Shown piece by piece: positions 26,943 to 37,660 of a stretch of 64,000 bases of DNA (positions are counted from its first letter, which is position 1; each line of letters begins with the position of its first letter). The position numbers and the translations under genes were made by a program. The notes below the pieces were generated by a model. It was not told the origin of the DNA. It ran no database searches and saw only the letters and a program-made list of their open reading frames with translations. Source of the DNA: Lacrimispora xylanolytica (GTDB lineage: Bacteria > Bacillota > Clostridia > Lachnospirales > Lachnospiraceae); assembly GCF_026723765.1 (NCBI RefSeq), contig NZ_CP113524.1, positions 2,155,001 through 2,219,000 on the forward strand, written 5' to 3'.

Positions 26943-26971
26943 AGTTTAACATGGAAAAGTATCAAAGTCAA
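26943..26971 (-). promoter_or_regulatory. Promoter of gltA-acn
   Basis: On the reverse strand, -35 TTGACT (26966-26971) and -10 TAAACT (26943-26948) are 17 bp apart, giving a leader of roughly 125 bases. Confidence 0.75.
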
Positions 26972-27132
26972 CAACTTGTTACAATCACAATTGAAATGTT
27001 GTTAATCATAAAAACCTTAGACTGGCAATCTGACAGGATTACCCTGGTTTTTCAATTATAAGCATATTTTTTGCCATTTCTCCACATCATAAGAAAACTA
27101 CCAAAAATAGAGCAAACAGGAGGTTTCCTAAA

Positions 27133-27921
27133 ATGGCAGATAATCAGGAAAGAAACGATGGTAACAGCCAGGTACAAGATGAGAAGCAAAATGAAATGAG
27201 CGCTTCCAGTGATACGGGGAAAGAAAATCTCGATGAGAAAAAGAAAGAAAAAGATATAGAGCAGAAAGAAGATGAAAAGCTGGAGGAGTATGGGCAAATG
27301 ACTCTTGATGACAACGCCCATAAGAGAAAAATTCATTTACTTTCCATTATAGGAGAGATAGAAGGTCATGAAAACCTCTCTGGCAACAGCAAAGCAACCA
27401 AATACGATCATATCCTTCCAAAGCTTGCGGAAATTGAGGACGATGATTCCGTAGAAGGGCTTCTGGTCCTTCTTAATACTTCAGGCGGAGACGTGGATGC
27501 AGGACTTGCCATTGCAGAGATGATTGCTTCCTTAAGCATCCCAACCGTATCCCTTGTACTGGGAGGAAGTCATTCCATTGGAGTTCCGCTGGCTGTAAGC
27601 ACCACTTATTCCTTTATTGTTCCCACAGGAACCATGATGGTACATCCGGTCCGTATGACAGGAATGGTAATTGGAGCTGCTCAGACCTATGAATATTTTG
27701 AAATGATTCAGGATCGTATTTTAAGCTTCGTATCCGGTCATGCAAAAATCGCTTATGATCAGGTGAAGCGGCTGATGTTAAATACAGAGATGCTGACCAG
27801 AGACTTAGGAACCGTTCTGGTTGGAGAAGAAACTGTAAAAGAAGGCTTGATCGATGAAGTAGGCGGAATCAAGGATGCCCTAAGAAAATTATATGAGTTG
27901 ATCGAAACTGGTTCCCGTTAA
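27133..27921 (+). CDS. ClpP-fold serine protease, TepA-like
   Basis: A 262-residue ClpP-superfamily protein. Residues 1-60 are almost entirely charged (Glu, Lys, Asp, Gln), with no hydrophobic core. The ClpP fold follows: [21 protein letters not shown], the nucleophile Ser region [11 protein letters not shown] near residue 155, and a catalytic His in MMVHPVRM. The spacing fits the TepA/YmfB group found next to FtsK/SpoIIIE in Firmicutes, here 61 bp upstream of that gene. It has no Clp ATPase partner in the window. AGGAGG is 9 bases from the ATG. Confidence 0.9.
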   Translation: MADNQERNDGNSQVQDEKQNEMSASSDTGKENLDEKKKEKDIEQKEDEKLEEYGQMTLDDNAHKRKIHLLSIIGEIEGHENLSGNSKATKYDHILPKLAEIEDDDSVEGLLVLLNTSGGDVDAGLAIAEMIASLSIPTVSLVLGGSHSIGVPLAVSTTYSFIVPTGTMMVHPVRMTGMVIGAAQTYEYFEMIQDRILSFVSGHAKIAYDQVKRLMLNTEMLTRDLGTVLVGEETVKEGLIDEVGGIKDALRKLYELIETGSR

Positions 27922-27924
27922 TCG

Positions 27925-27953
27925 TTGCAATTCTCCCGATTTTTTTGTATACT
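27925..27953 (+). promoter_or_regulatory. Promoter of the ftsK/spoIIIE gene
   Basis: TTGCAA (27925-27930) and TATACT (27948-27953) are 17 bp apart, beginning 4 bp after the previous stop. Confidence 0.8.
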
Positions 27954-27982
27954 GTTACCAATGGATAAAAGGGGGAAGTATT

Positions 27983-30712
27983 GTGCCTGAGACAACAAAG
28001 AAGAAGACAACAGAAAAAAAAGGGACAAGAGGAAAAGGCGGGAGATCAGGAAACAGCAGCCCCAGAAAAAAAGTAGTTCTTCCGGAGCCGGAATTTATCC
28101 ACTCAGAAGTAGTTATCATGATGTCATTTGCGGCTGCCGCCATACTGTTTTTAAGTAATTTTGGATTATGTGGTGTGGTCGGTCAGTTTTTACGCAGTGT
28201 GCAGCTTGGTATTTTCGGAGGAATCGGATACATCGCACCGGTGCTTCTTTTTGCTGGGACTGCCTTTTACTTATCGAATCAGGGAAATCCAAGAGCGGCA
28301 TTTAAGCTGGCGTCCTTTGTACTGGCGCTGGTTTCTTTGTGTGGTTTTTTACAGCTTTTATTTGGAGCCAAGCCTGGTGAGGGGACCACTCTCGTTGATA
28401 TTTATCTGGAGTCCTCTGTGACCGGAGTGGGAGGCGGATTGATCGGCGGCCTTCTTTCCGAAGGACTCACTGCAATTATAGGTGTCGTAGGTGCCTACCT
28501 GGTAGTTATCGTACTCCTTATTATTTCCGGAGTCTGTATTACGGAAAAGTCCTTTGTCAACGTGGTAAAGAGCGGAAGCGGAAAAGCGTACCGCCATGCA
28601 AAAGAAAATATTGATATACGAAGAGAGATTCACGCAGAACGGCAGGAAGAGAGAAAAAGGCTTCGGGAAGAGCAAAAGCTTCGCGGGGTCAATTTGGATG
28701 CAACGAATCTGACAGATTTTCAGCCTCAGACTGGGACGAAGCCAGAAGCTGTGGATTTTGAAGCTGAATTAGGAATCGAGCCTATTCCAGTTCCAGCCAT
28801 GGAAGAATACTTAGAAGAGGATATTGATATCCAGGCAGGACGCCTGGCAGCTGTTACGGCTCTGGAACCTGAACGACCAAATCCAGCCGATGTATTCAGT
28901 GGCAGCATTTCTCCTGTTCAAGAGAAAGAGGAAGATATCGTTCCATTCGAACCAGATTGGAAGAACGAGCCATTTATGGAAGAATTAGACGAACCTTCTA
29001 TATATATGAAGAAAGAGAGTCGAACCTTAAAGGAGATGGAAGTCGTAGAGGAGGAGTTTCTTCCGGTAGAAAAACCAGATACCTTTACGGTTCCCGAAGA
29101 ACAGAAGACAGTGGTTACGGCTACCGGAAAAATCATTGAAACAGATACGGAAGCCCTGCAGAAAAAATTGGTGAGCAAACGGGAGGAAGCCGCTAAGGAA
29201 GGCGATCTCTCTGTCAGCCAGCAGATCAAACAAAAAGAAGAAGTGGTGAAAAAGGAATACCAGTATCCCCCGGTTACATTATTGAAAAAAGGAAAAGCAA
29301 CGGCTTTTTCTGACCGGGAATACAGGGAAACTGCCATTAAGCTTCAAAAAACCTTACAAAACTTCGGCGTTGGAGTTACTGTGACTAACATCAGCTGTGG
29401 TCCCTCTGTGACCCGGTATGAGCTTCATCCGGAACAAGGCGTAAAGGTGAGTAAAATCGTCAGTCTGGCTGATGATATTAAATTAAGCCTTGCTGCAGCC
29501 GATATTCGAATCGAAGCACCCATTCCTGGAAAATCTGCAGTGGGGATTGAAGTACCAAATAAGGAGAATAATATGGTATATCTGAGGGATATTCTGGAAG
29601 CGGAAAACTTTAAGAATCACTCCTCTAAGATTGCATTTGCCGTGGGAAAGGATATTGGCGGTCAGGTGGTTGTTACGGATATTGCCAAGATGCCTCATCT
29701 GCTCATTGCGGGTGCCACAGGCTCCGGTAAATCCGTCTGCATCAACACTCTGATTATGAGTATTATTTTTAAAGCGGACCCGGAAGACGTAAAGCTGATT
29801 ATGATCGATCCAAAGGTAGTGGAACTAAGTGTTTACAATGGAATCCCCCACCTTCTTCTGCCGGTAGTCACAGATCCTAAGAAAGCTTCCGGTGCACTGA
29901 ACTGGGCGGTAGCGGAGATGACGGACCGTTACAACAAATTTGCCCAGTACAATGTAAGGGAAATTAAAGGATATAATGCCAAAGTAGATAGTATCAAAGA
30001 TATCGATGACGAGAACAAACCGAAAAAGATGCCTCAGATCGTTATCATTATCGACGAGCTTGCAGACCTTATGATGGTGGCTCCGGGAGAAGTAGAGGAT
30101 GCCATCTGCCGTCTTGCCCAGTTAGCCAGAGCGGCAGGCATTCATCTGGTCATTGCAACACAGCGTCCATCCGTTAATGTCATCACTGGTCTTATCAAGG
30201 CCAATGTGCCTTCAAGAGTTGCCTTTGCGGTATCTTCTGGTGTGGACTCCAGAACCATCATTGATATGAACGGTGCGGAAAAACTTTTGGGAAAAGGAGA
30301 TATGCTGTTTTATCCGGCAGGTTATCCAAAGCCCATGCGTGTACAGGGAGCCTTTGTTTCGGACTCTGAGGTTTCCAAGGTTGTCGATTTCCTGACAGAA
30401 CAGGGAATGACTCCAGACTATGATCTTGAGGTAGAAAGCATGATTTCTGCATCTCCTGGAGGTCAGGAGATGAAAAGTGGTGGAAATGACCGGGATGAGT
30501 ATTTTGCTCAGGCAGGAAAATTCATCATTGAAAAAGATAAAGCCTCTATTGGTATGCTGCAGCGGATGTATAAAATCGGCTTTAACCGTGCGGCAAGAAT
30601 TATGGACCAGCTTGCAGAAGCTGGCGTAGTCGGAGAAGAAGAGGGCACCAAGCCCCGGAAGGTTTTAATGAGTCCGGAAGAATTTGAGGAGATGTTGGAG
30701 CAGGGTTATTAA
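27983..30712 (+). CDS. DNA translocase FtsK/SpoIIIE
   Basis: A 909-residue DNA pump with a GTG start behind GGGGGAAG. A basic N-terminus leads into four membrane helices (about residues 40-190). A long acidic linker (about 200-430) joins to the motor. The motor has Walker [10 protein letters not shown] near residue 577, Walker [14 protein letters not shown] and the [12 protein letters not shown] segment. A C-terminal gamma winged helix (about 840-900; [20 protein letters not shown]) reads the KOPS/SRS signals. It moves chromosomes through the division or sporulation septum. SpoIIIE versus FtsK cannot be separated by sequence alone. Confidence 0.97.
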   Translation: MPETTKKKTTEKKGTRGKGGRSGNSSPRKKVVLPEPEFIHSEVVIMMSFAAAAILFLSNFGLCGVVGQFLRSVQLGIFGGIGYIAPVLLFAGTAFYLSNQGNPRAAFKLASFVLALVSLCGFLQLLFGAKPGEGTTLVDIYLESSVTGVGGGLIGGLLSEGLTAIIGVVGAYLVVIVLLIISGVCITEKSFVNVVKSGSGKAYRHAKENIDIRREIHAERQEERKRLREEQKLRGVNLDATNLTDFQPQTGTKPEAVDFEAELGIEPIPVPAMEEYLEEDIDIQAGRLAAVTALEPERPNPADVFSGSISPVQEKEEDIVPFEPDWKNEPFMEELDEPSIYMKKESRTLKEMEVVEEEFLPVEKPDTFTVPEEQKTVVTATGKIIETDTEALQKKLVSKREEAAKEGDLSVSQQIKQKEEVVKKEYQYPPVTLLKKGKATAFSDREYRETAIKLQKTLQNFGVGVTVTNISCGPSVTRYELHPEQGVKVSKIVSLADDIKLSLAAADIRIEAPIPGKSAVGIEVPNKENNMVYLRDILEAENFKNHSSKIAFAVGKDIGGQVVVTDIAKMPHLLIAGATGSGKSVCINTLIMSIIFKADPEDVKLIMIDPKVVELSVYNGIPHLLLPVVTDPKKASGALNWAVAEMTDRYNKFAQYNVREIKGYNAKVDSIKDIDDENKPKKMPQIVIIIDELADLMMVAPGEVEDAICRLAQLARAAGIHLVIATQRPSVNVITGLIKANVPSRVAFAVSSGVDSRTIIDMNGAEKLLGKGDMLFYPAGYPKPMRVQGAFVSDSEVSKVVDFLTEQGMTPDYDLEVESMISASPGGQEMKSGGNDRDEYFAQAGKFIIEKDKASIGMLQRMYKIGFNRAARIMDQLAEAGVVGEEEGTKPRKVLMSPEEFEEMLEQGY

Positions 30713-30749
30713 TATAGATAGGGAACTTACATACAGGAGGATGATGCGG

Positions 30750-32420
30750 ATGAAAACAGATATTGAAATCGCACAGGAGGCGGTTATGCTTCCGATTAAG
30801 GAAGTGGCTGCTTCCTACGGGATTTTAGAAGATGATATTGAGCTATACGGAAAGTATAAGGCAAAGCTTTCAGACCAGCTTTGGGAACAGGTAAAAGATA
30901 AAAAGGATGGAAAGCTGGTTTTGGTAACGGCCATTAATCCAACTCCGGCAGGAGAAGGAAAGACCACAACGACAGTAGGACTTGGGGAAGCCTTTGGAGT
31001 TATGGAAAAAAAGGCGATGATTGCTTTAAGAGAGCCATCTCTGGGACCGTGTTTTGGAATTAAGGGAGGCGCAGCCGGAGGCGGATATGCTCAGATCGTA
31101 CCTATGGAGGACTTAAACCTTCATTTTACGGGAGATTTCCATGCCATTACTTCTGCCAATAACCTGTTATCCGCATTGCTGGATAATCACATCCATCAGG
31201 GAAATGCCCTGGAGATAGACACTCGTCAGATTCTCTGGAAGCGCTGTCTCGATATGAATGACCGTGCCCTTCGAAACATCGTGATTGGCCTGGGATCAAA
31301 AGCAGAGGGGTTTGTGAGAGAAGATCATTTTGTAATCACGGTTGCTTCTGAAATTATGGCCATTCTTTGCCTTGCAAATGACATGGATGATTTAAAAGAA
31401 CGCCTAGGAAAGATTATTGTGGCATATAATTATGCTGGAGAGCCGGTAACTGCCCATCAGCTCCATGCAGTTGGTGCAATGGCAGCTCTTTTAAAGGACG
31501 CCTTAAAGCCTAACCTGATTCAGACCCTGGAGCATACAGGAGCCATTGTTCACGGCGGACCATTTGCCAACATTGCCCATGGCTGCAATAGTGTACGCGC
31601 CACAAAGACAGCATTAAAGCTGGCAGATATTGTAGTGACGGAAGCTGGATTTGGTGCTGATTTAGGTGCGGAAAAGTTCATGGATATTAAATGCCGCAAG
31701 GCAGGACTTAAGCCGGACGCCATTGTTTTAGTTGCCACCATCAGAGCCCTTAAATATAACGGCGGAGTTCCAAAGGATCAGCTGAACCAGGAGAATATTC
31801 CTGCACTTGAAAAAGGAATCGTCAATCTGGCAAAGCACATTGAAAACATGCAGAAATACGGAGTTCCCGTTGTTGTCACTTTAAATTCCTTCCTTACGGA
31901 TACAGAAGCTGAATACCAGTTCGTCAAGACCTTCTGTGAGGAAAGAGGCTGTGAATTCGCTCTGTCCGAAGTATGGGAAAAGGGCGGAAAAGGCGGAATC
32001 CAGCTTGCAGAGAAGGTACTCTATACTCTGGAAAACAAGGAAAGCAAGTTTGCACCCATTTATCCTGATGATATGGGATTAAAGGAGAAGGTGGAGACTG
32101 TAGCAAAAGAAATATATGGAGCCAAAGGAGTGACATATGCCCCTGCAGCTTTAAAAGCCCTTAAAAAATTCGAGGAAATGGGATATGGAAACCTGCCAGT
32201 CTGTATGGCGAAAACACAGTATTCCCTTTCTGATGACCAGACAAAGCTGGGCCGCCCGGAAGGATTTGAAATCAATGTAAGGGATGCCTATGTATCAGCT
32301 GGTGCAGGGTTTGTGGTTGTACTGACAGGTGCCATCATGACGATGCCCGGCCTTCCTAAAAAGCCGGCGGCAGACGGCATTGATATTAATAAAGACGGAA
32401 TAATAACCGGATTATTCTGA
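30750..32420 (+). CDS. fhs: Formate--tetrahydrofolate ligase
   Basis: ATG 30750 is nine bases after AGGAGG; the in-frame ATGs at 30741 and 30744 are too close. The 556-residue enzyme makes 10-formyl-THF from formate, THF and ATP. It has the nucleotide loop [14 protein letters not shown] near residue 67, [18 protein letters not shown] near 100, and the family end [17 protein letters not shown]. It supplies one-carbon units for purines and formyl-Met, and in acetogens serves the Wood-Ljungdahl methyl branch. No other pathway gene adjoins it, so the acetogenic role is open. Confidence 0.97.
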   Translation: MKTDIEIAQEAVMLPIKEVAASYGILEDDIELYGKYKAKLSDQLWEQVKDKKDGKLVLVTAINPTPAGEGKTTTTVGLGEAFGVMEKKAMIALREPSLGPCFGIKGGAAGGGYAQIVPMEDLNLHFTGDFHAITSANNLLSALLDNHIHQGNALEIDTRQILWKRCLDMNDRALRNIVIGLGSKAEGFVREDHFVITVASEIMAILCLANDMDDLKERLGKIIVAYNYAGEPVTAHQLHAVGAMAALLKDALKPNLIQTLEHTGAIVHGGPFANIAHGCNSVRATKTALKLADIVVTEAGFGADLGAEKFMDIKCRKAGLKPDAIVLVATIRALKYNGGVPKDQLNQENIPALEKGIVNLAKHIENMQKYGVPVVVTLNSFLTDTEAEYQFVKTFCEERGCEFALSEVWEKGGKGGIQLAEKVLYTLENKESKFAPIYPDDMGLKEKVETVAKEIYGAKGVTYAPAALKALKKFEEMGYGNLPVCMAKTQYSLSDDQTKLGRPEGFEINVRDAYVSAGAGFVVVLTGAIMTMPGLPKKPAADGIDINKDGIITGLF

Positions 32421-32431
32421 TGGAGGTTTCT

Positions 32432-33898
32432 ATGAAGTTTAAAGATTGGCTGAATGACTTAAAATATGAAGTATTACAGGGGAGTCTTGACGAGGAAGTG
32501 GATGAAATCGTCTACGACTCCAGAAAAGCCAGAGAAGGTGCTGTATTTGTATGTATGAAGGGAACGAAGGTGGATTCCCATGAATTTATCCCGGCAGTGG
32601 CGAAAGCCGGGAGTAAGGTTTTCGTAGTTGAGGAAAGGGTTCCCCTTCCTCAGGGCGTAACTGCAATCTATGTACATAATGCAAGAGAGGCTCTTGCCCT
32701 TCTTTCCGCAGCCAGATTTGGTTATCCGGCAGAAAAGATGGTGACCATCGGTGTTACTGGCACCAAGGGAAAAACCACTACCACCCATATGATTAAGGCG
32801 GTTTTAGAAGCCTGCGGAAAAAAAGTCGGCATGATCGGCACCACCGGCATTGTCATCGGTGAGACCGTAACTCCTACCAAGAATACAACACCGGAATCCT
32901 ATGAACTTCATGAGGCATTTAAAAGCATGGTGAAAGCTGGATGCCAATACATGGTAATGGAAGTATCCTCCCAGGCTTACAAAATGCACCGGGTGGCAGG
33001 CATTACCTTTGATTACGGCCTGTTCACCAACATTTCTCCCGATCACATTGGACCGGATGAACATGCAGATTTTGAAGAGTATCTGTTCTACAAATCAAGA
33101 ATTTTCCACACCTGTAAAAAGGGTATTATGAATCAGGATGATGCTCATTTTGAGGAAGTGACAAAAGATGCCGCATGTGAGCTCTACTCCTTTTCCATGG
33201 ATAGGGAAGGGACGGACTTTAAAGCGGAAAATATCCATTTTGTATCCCAGCCTGATTTCGTGGGAATCGAATTCGATGTAAAGGGACGATATAACCTTTC
33301 GGTTCGTGTCAATATACCAGGACGCTTCAATGTGGCCAATGCTCTGGCAGCCGTCAGCGTTTTAAGCTTCCTTGATCTTCCAAAGGACAGAATCTGCCAT
33401 GGACTGGAACATTTAAGTGTAAACGGCCGTATGGAAATCGTTCACACCTCGGATAAATGTACCGTCATTGTGGATTACGCTCATAATGCTATCAGCATGG
33501 AAAGCCTTCTTTCCACACTGAGAGATTATCATCCAAAGCGCCTTGTCTGTGTGTTTGGCTGTGGAGGAAACCGGGCCAAAGACCGCCGTTACTCCATGGG
33601 GGACAGCGCCGGCCGTCTGGCGGATTTTACAATTATTACCGCCGATAATTCCAGGTTTGAAAAGACAGAAGATATTATTGCGGATATTCGGGGCAGCATT
33701 GTAAAAACCGGCGGTGAATTTATTGAAATCCCGGACCGCAGAGAAGCCATCCGTTACAGTATGGAACATGCTAAACCAGGTGATATGATTGCCATTATAG
33801 GCAAAGGCCACGAGGATTACCAGGAGATGAATGGGGTACGTCACCATTTTTCCGACCGGGAAGAGGTTTTAGAGGCAGCAAAAGATCTAAACTTATAA
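32432..33898 (+). CDS. MurE-type UDP-MurNAc-tripeptide ligase, divergent
   Basis: ATG 32432 has GGAGG five bases upstream, while ATG 32420 overlaps that site and the previous stop. The 488-residue enzyme has the three Mur ligase domains: an N-terminal UDP-binding domain, a central ATPase with TGTKGKTTTTHM near residue 110 and ENTTPES-like TKNTTPESYE, and a C-terminal domain with VDYAHN. The amino-acid selecting motif DNPR of diaminopimelate enzymes reads DNSR (residues 405-408). It should add the third residue to UDP-MurNAc-L-Ala-D-Glu, but which amino acid, or whether this is a paralogue, is uncertain. murF follows after a terminator-like hairpin. Confidence 0.88.
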   Translation: MKFKDWLNDLKYEVLQGSLDEEVDEIVYDSRKAREGAVFVCMKGTKVDSHEFIPAVAKAGSKVFVVEERVPLPQGVTAIYVHNAREALALLSAARFGYPAEKMVTIGVTGTKGKTTTTHMIKAVLEACGKKVGMIGTTGIVIGETVTPTKNTTPESYELHEAFKSMVKAGCQYMVMEVSSQAYKMHRVAGITFDYGLFTNISPDHIGPDEHADFEEYLFYKSRIFHTCKKGIMNQDDAHFEEVTKDAACELYSFSMDREGTDFKAENIHFVSQPDFVGIEFDVKGRYNLSVRVNIPGRFNVANALAAVSVLSFLDLPKDRICHGLEHLSVNGRMEIVHTSDKCTVIVDYAHNAISMESLLSTLRDYHPKRLVCVFGCGGNRAKDRRYSMGDSAGRLADFTIITADNSRFEKTEDIIADIRGSIVKTGGEFIEIPDRREAIRYSMEHAKPGDMIAIIGKGHEDYQEMNGVRHHFSDREEVLEAAKDLNL

Positions 33899-33922
33899 AA
33901 TACTCAAAAGTGAAACATACAT

Positions 33923-33955
33923 GCCGGAAGCTGTGATTTGGGGCTTTCGGCTTTT
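33923..33955 (+). terminator. Terminator-like hairpin between the MurE-like gene and murF
   Basis: GCCGGAAGC (33923-33931) pairs with GCTTTCGGC (33943-33951) with one G-U pair, followed by TTTT. Confidence 0.7.
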
Positions 33956-34009
33956 CCACGGCAGATGGGAGGTTTGTGCGCCAGAGGCGTACAGGAAACG
34001 GAGGAAGTA

Positions 34010-35380
34010 ATGGTAAACATGACGGTAAATGAAGTTATAAAAGCAACAGGAGGCAAACTGCTTTGCGGCCATCCTGATACAGTATTAGAACACTTAAGCA
34101 TAGATTCCCGAAGTGAGAAGGAGCGCTCCCTGTTTGTTCCATTAATCGGAGAAAAGGTGGATGCCCACCGGTTTATTGACCAGGCATTTTCAAATGGAGC
34201 AGCCGCTGTACTGACCAGTGAACACGATTCCATGAATTCTGAAAAGCCATGGATCCGGGTGGAGGATACAAAAAACGCCCTTCAGGCAATTGGACGCTTT
34301 TACAGAGAACGTCTTACCATACCTCTGGTAGGAATCACTGGAAGCGTTGGAAAGACAACGACCAGAGAAATGGTAGCATGTGCTCTTTCTGCTGGCTTTA
34401 AGGTTTTTAAGACCCCTGGGAACCATAACAGTCAGGTGGGAGTTCCCATCACGCTTTCTGAAATCACTCCAGAAGATGAAATTGGAGTTATTGAACTTGG
34501 TATGAGCGAACCTGGAGAATTAACAGTCATTGCTAGGCTTGCAAGCATTCAGATGGCAGTCATTACAAATATTGGAGTCACCCACATAGAGCAGCTTGGT
34601 TCCAGGGAAAATATTTATAAAGAAAAGCTTACCATACAGGATGGACTGATGGAAGGCGGAATTCTGTTCTTAAATGGGGATGATGACATTTTAAAAGACA
34701 CAAAAGCAAAAGAAGGATGTAAAACCATTTACTACGGGACTGGAGCTAATGCAGATTACCGGGCAGAAGATGTACATCTGGAAGAAGGTTTTCCAGCATT
34801 TACAGCCGTTTTTGAAGATCAGAGGGTTCCGGTAAAACTGTCTGTCATGGGAAGCCACAATGTTTTAAATGCCATGGTATCCCTTGCAGTTGCATCTGAG
34901 CGCGGCATCCCATTGGAAGCGGCTGCAAAGAAACTTTGTGAATTTACCGGCTTTAAGAACCGCCAGCAGATTTATGAATCCAATGGTATGACAATTATAG
35001 ATGATACCTATAATGCCAGCCCTGTCTCCATGAAAGCCGGTCTTGAGGTATTAAATTCTCTTACAAAGGTAAAACGACGGATTGCTGTATTAGCTGACAT
35101 GAAAGAGCTTGGAGAAGATGCTCCAAAATACCATTATGAAATTGGGGAGTATATCACAGAACATCCCATTTTTGAAGTAGTGACCCTTGGAGAGCTGGCA
35201 GGTGAAATTGCAAGGGCGGTAAGAGAACAGTCTAAAGAAATACAGGTAAAAGAATTTATGGAGCAGGAAGCTCTTGTTACATATTTAAGAGGAGAGTTAA
35301 AAGAAGGAGACGGAGTTCTCTTTAAAGGCTCAAACAGTATGAAACTCAGTCAGGTGGCCGATCAGTTCCATCTGGTTTAA
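34010..35380 (+). CDS. murF: UDP-MurNAc-tripeptide--D-alanyl-D-alanine ligase
   Basis: ATG 34010 has GGAGG five bases upstream; the longer frame from 33938 begins within the hairpin and is rejected. The 456-residue ligase adds D-Ala-D-Ala to the peptidoglycan precursor in the cytoplasm. It shows the P-loop GITGSVGKTTTREM near residue 108, TPGNHNSQVGVP, the VIELGMSEPGE segment and IDDTYNASPVSMKAGL in the C-terminal domain, all standard for MurF. Confidence 0.95.
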   Translation: MVNMTVNEVIKATGGKLLCGHPDTVLEHLSIDSRSEKERSLFVPLIGEKVDAHRFIDQAFSNGAAAVLTSEHDSMNSEKPWIRVEDTKNALQAIGRFYRERLTIPLVGITGSVGKTTTREMVACALSAGFKVFKTPGNHNSQVGVPITLSEITPEDEIGVIELGMSEPGELTVIARLASIQMAVITNIGVTHIEQLGSRENIYKEKLTIQDGLMEGGILFLNGDDDILKDTKAKEGCKTIYYGTGANADYRAEDVHLEEGFPAFTAVFEDQRVPVKLSVMGSHNVLNAMVSLAVASERGIPLEAAAKKLCEFTGFKNRQQIYESNGMTIIDDTYNASPVSMKAGLEVLNSLTKVKRRIAVLADMKELGEDAPKYHYEIGEYITEHPIFEVVTLGELAGEIARAVREQSKEIQVKEFMEQEALVTYLRGELKEGDGVLFKGSNSMKLSQVADQFHLV

Positions 35381-35413
35381 TCCTTTGATATACAGATAGA
35401 AACAGGTGAAGGA

Positions 35414-37642
35414 ATGACAGAACAATATGCCCGTATTATCATAGATATTTCCCATGAAAAAGTAGACAGAACCTTTGATTACCGGATACCCGAAAGGCTA
35501 TCCGAAGAAGTGTCTGTGGGATCCTTGGTCCTCATACCTTTTGGGAAGGGAAATGCCATGCGCAAAGGGTATGTGGTTGGCATTACCCCACATGCAGACT
35601 ATGACAAGGATAAGATTAAAGAAATAGCAGGGATTGTAACAGACAGTGTTACGGCAGAATCCCTGCTTATTTCCCTTGCCTGGTGGTTAAAGGAACAGTA
35701 TGGTTCCACCATGAATCAGGCTTTAAAAACCGTACTTCCGGTAAAGCAGAAGATAAAACCAAAGGAAAAAAAGATCCTCCGCTGTCTTCTTAAGCCGGAA
35801 GAATTAAAAAAGGCATTGGAAGAAGCGGAGCGAAAGAATTATAAAGCCAGATTCAGGCTTTTTCAGGCATTCATGGAAAGTCCCATGATTCCATATGAGA
35901 TTGCAGTCAACCAGATGAACCTATCCTCCGCCACGTTAAAGCCGGTGATAGAAAAAGGTCTGATTACTCTTGAATCCGAAGAAGTATACCGAAATCCCAT
36001 CACGTTAAAGAAAAGCCATGCCCAGCACGTTTTGTTAAACCAGGAACAGCAGACCATTGTGGATGCGTTTCAAAGAGATTATTCTGAGAATATAAGAAAA
36101 ACATATCTCATACATGGCGTTACAGGAAGCGGTAAAACAGAAGTCTATATGGAGCTCATTGACCGGGTGATTCAGGAGGGAAAACAGGTAATTGTCCTGA
36201 TTCCTGAAATCGCCCTTACCTATCAGACCGTCATGCGGTTTTACGGTCGATTTGGAAGCCGGGTATCTATCATCAATTCCAGGCTGTCTGCCGGGGAACG
36301 GTACGATCAGTTTGAACGGGCCAGAAATGGGGATATTGATATCATGATAGGCCCAAGATCCGCTCTTTTCACCCCATTTTCCCGCTTGGGACTGATTCTT
36401 ATAGACGAGGAGCACGAAGGGGCCTATAAAAGCGAGGTAGTCCCCAGATACCATGCCAGAGAAGTGGCAGAAAAAAGAGCCTCCATGCAGAATGCTTCCC
36501 TGGTCTTAGGTTCTGCGACGCCTTCCTTAGAAGCCTATACCAAAGCTTTAAGAGGGGAATACAGCCTCTTTTTACTGACAGAACGGGCAAAAAAAGACAG
36601 CCGTATGGCCAATGTATGGGTAGCAGATCTGCGACAGGAATTAAAGGAAGGAAATAAGACCATTTTCAGCAGGCCTTTAAAAGAAAAGATGGAAGAGCGT
36701 CTGGCGAAAAAAGAACAGATCATGCTGTTTATCAACCGGAGAGGCTATGCGAACTTTGTTTCCTGTAGGTCCTGTGGAGATGCCATACGATGTCCCCACT
36801 GTGATGTGACTCTGACCCTTCATAATAACCGCAGCCTGGTCTGCCATTACTGTGGTCACACCATTCCCATGCCAAATGAATGTCCATCCTGCGGTTCTCC
36901 TTACATTGCCAATTTTGGAGTAGGGACCCAGAAAATCGAGCAGATGACAAAAAAAATGTTTCCATCTGCCAGGATTCTTCGTATGGATCTGGATACAACG
37001 AAGAAAAAGGGAGGCCATGAGGAAATCCTCACTGCCTTTTCAGAGGGAGAAGCAGATATTCTTATTGGTACACAGATGATAGTAAAGGGGCATGATTTTC
37101 CAAACGTAACGCTGGTAGGAGTTCTGGCTGCTGATCTATCCTTGTATACCCCAGACTACCGAGGCGCAGAACGTACCTTTCAGCTCTTGACCCAGGCGGC
37201 CGGAAGAGCTGGCAGAGATGAGAAGCCTGGAGATGTGGTAATCCAGACCTACAGTCCCGAGCACTATGCCATTACAACGGCTGCCAGCCAGGATTATCCG
37301 GCCTTCTATGAACAGGAAATGGTATTTCGCCGTATGATGAAATATCCTCCTGCAAATGTTCTTTTGACCATTCAGTTTTCTTCCAAAAATGAGGAGGCTC
37401 TGATATCAGCTTCAGAGGCGGTGGCAGCTTATGTTACCCCTTTGGCAGAGAAGGAAATGGTACAGACAATTGGCCCTTCAGAGGCTTCTGTATACAAAAT
37501 TAATGATATTTATAGAAAAATTTTATACTTGAAACACGTAAACTATGATATACTAATAAAAATCAGAGATCAGATTGACGGTTTTTCTGAAAACCGACCG
37601 GATCTGTTTGACCTGGTCCTGATACAATATGATTTTTCATAA
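35414..37642 (+). CDS. priA: Primosomal protein N', replication restart helicase
   Basis: A 742-residue PriA. An N-terminal DNA-binding domain (about 1-105) is followed by a winged-helix region. The helicase core has Walker A GVTGSGKTEVYM near residue 235, a DEEH box (ILIDEEHEG) near 335, and motif VI QAAGRAGRDEKPG. Between the helicase lobes is the zinc-binding insertion with paired CxxC motifs (CRSCGD, CPHCD, CHYCG, CPSCG). It reloads the replisome at stalled forks. Peptide deformylase follows closely in the order usual for Firmicutes. Confidence 0.97.
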   Translation: MTEQYARIIIDISHEKVDRTFDYRIPERLSEEVSVGSLVLIPFGKGNAMRKGYVVGITPHADYDKDKIKEIAGIVTDSVTAESLLISLAWWLKEQYGSTMNQALKTVLPVKQKIKPKEKKILRCLLKPEELKKALEEAERKNYKARFRLFQAFMESPMIPYEIAVNQMNLSSATLKPVIEKGLITLESEEVYRNPITLKKSHAQHVLLNQEQQTIVDAFQRDYSENIRKTYLIHGVTGSGKTEVYMELIDRVIQEGKQVIVLIPEIALTYQTVMRFYGRFGSRVSIINSRLSAGERYDQFERARNGDIDIMIGPRSALFTPFSRLGLILIDEEHEGAYKSEVVPRYHAREVAEKRASMQNASLVLGSATPSLEAYTKALRGEYSLFLLTERAKKDSRMANVWVADLRQELKEGNKTIFSRPLKEKMEERLAKKEQIMLFINRRGYANFVSCRSCGDAIRCPHCDVTLTLHNNRSLVCHYCGHTIPMPNECPSCGSPYIANFGVGTQKIEQMTKKMFPSARILRMDLDTTKKKGGHEEILTAFSEGEADILIGTQMIVKGHDFPNVTLVGVLAADLSLYTPDYRGAERTFQLLTQAAGRAGRDEKPGDVVIQTYSPEHYAITTAASQDYPAFYEQEMVFRRMMKYPPANVLLTIQFSSKNEEALISASEAVAAYVTPLAEKEMVQTIGPSEASVYKINDIYRKILYLKHVNYDILIKIRDQIDGFSENRPDLFDLVLIQYDFS

Positions 37643-37660
37643 ATGAGAGGATAAGAGAAG

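Larger units (their letters stand above)
26811..27132. other. Intergenic region between gltA and the ClpP-like gene
   Basis: This 322-bp region holds the gltA promoter (26943-26971), a leader hairpin (26872-26900) and the front of the possible uORF on the reverse strand. On the forward strand I see only the AGGAGG site of the ClpP-like gene and A/T-rich sequence without a clear promoter. Confidence 0.7.

Noticed and set aside
28918-29337. 139-codon reverse ORF in the ftsK linker
   Set aside because: A shadow of the acidic low-complexity linker; no ribosome site or promoter.
33413-33847. 144-codon reverse ORF inside the MurE-like gene
   Set aside because: The forward frame has the conserved C-terminal Mur ligase motifs here, so this is a shadow.
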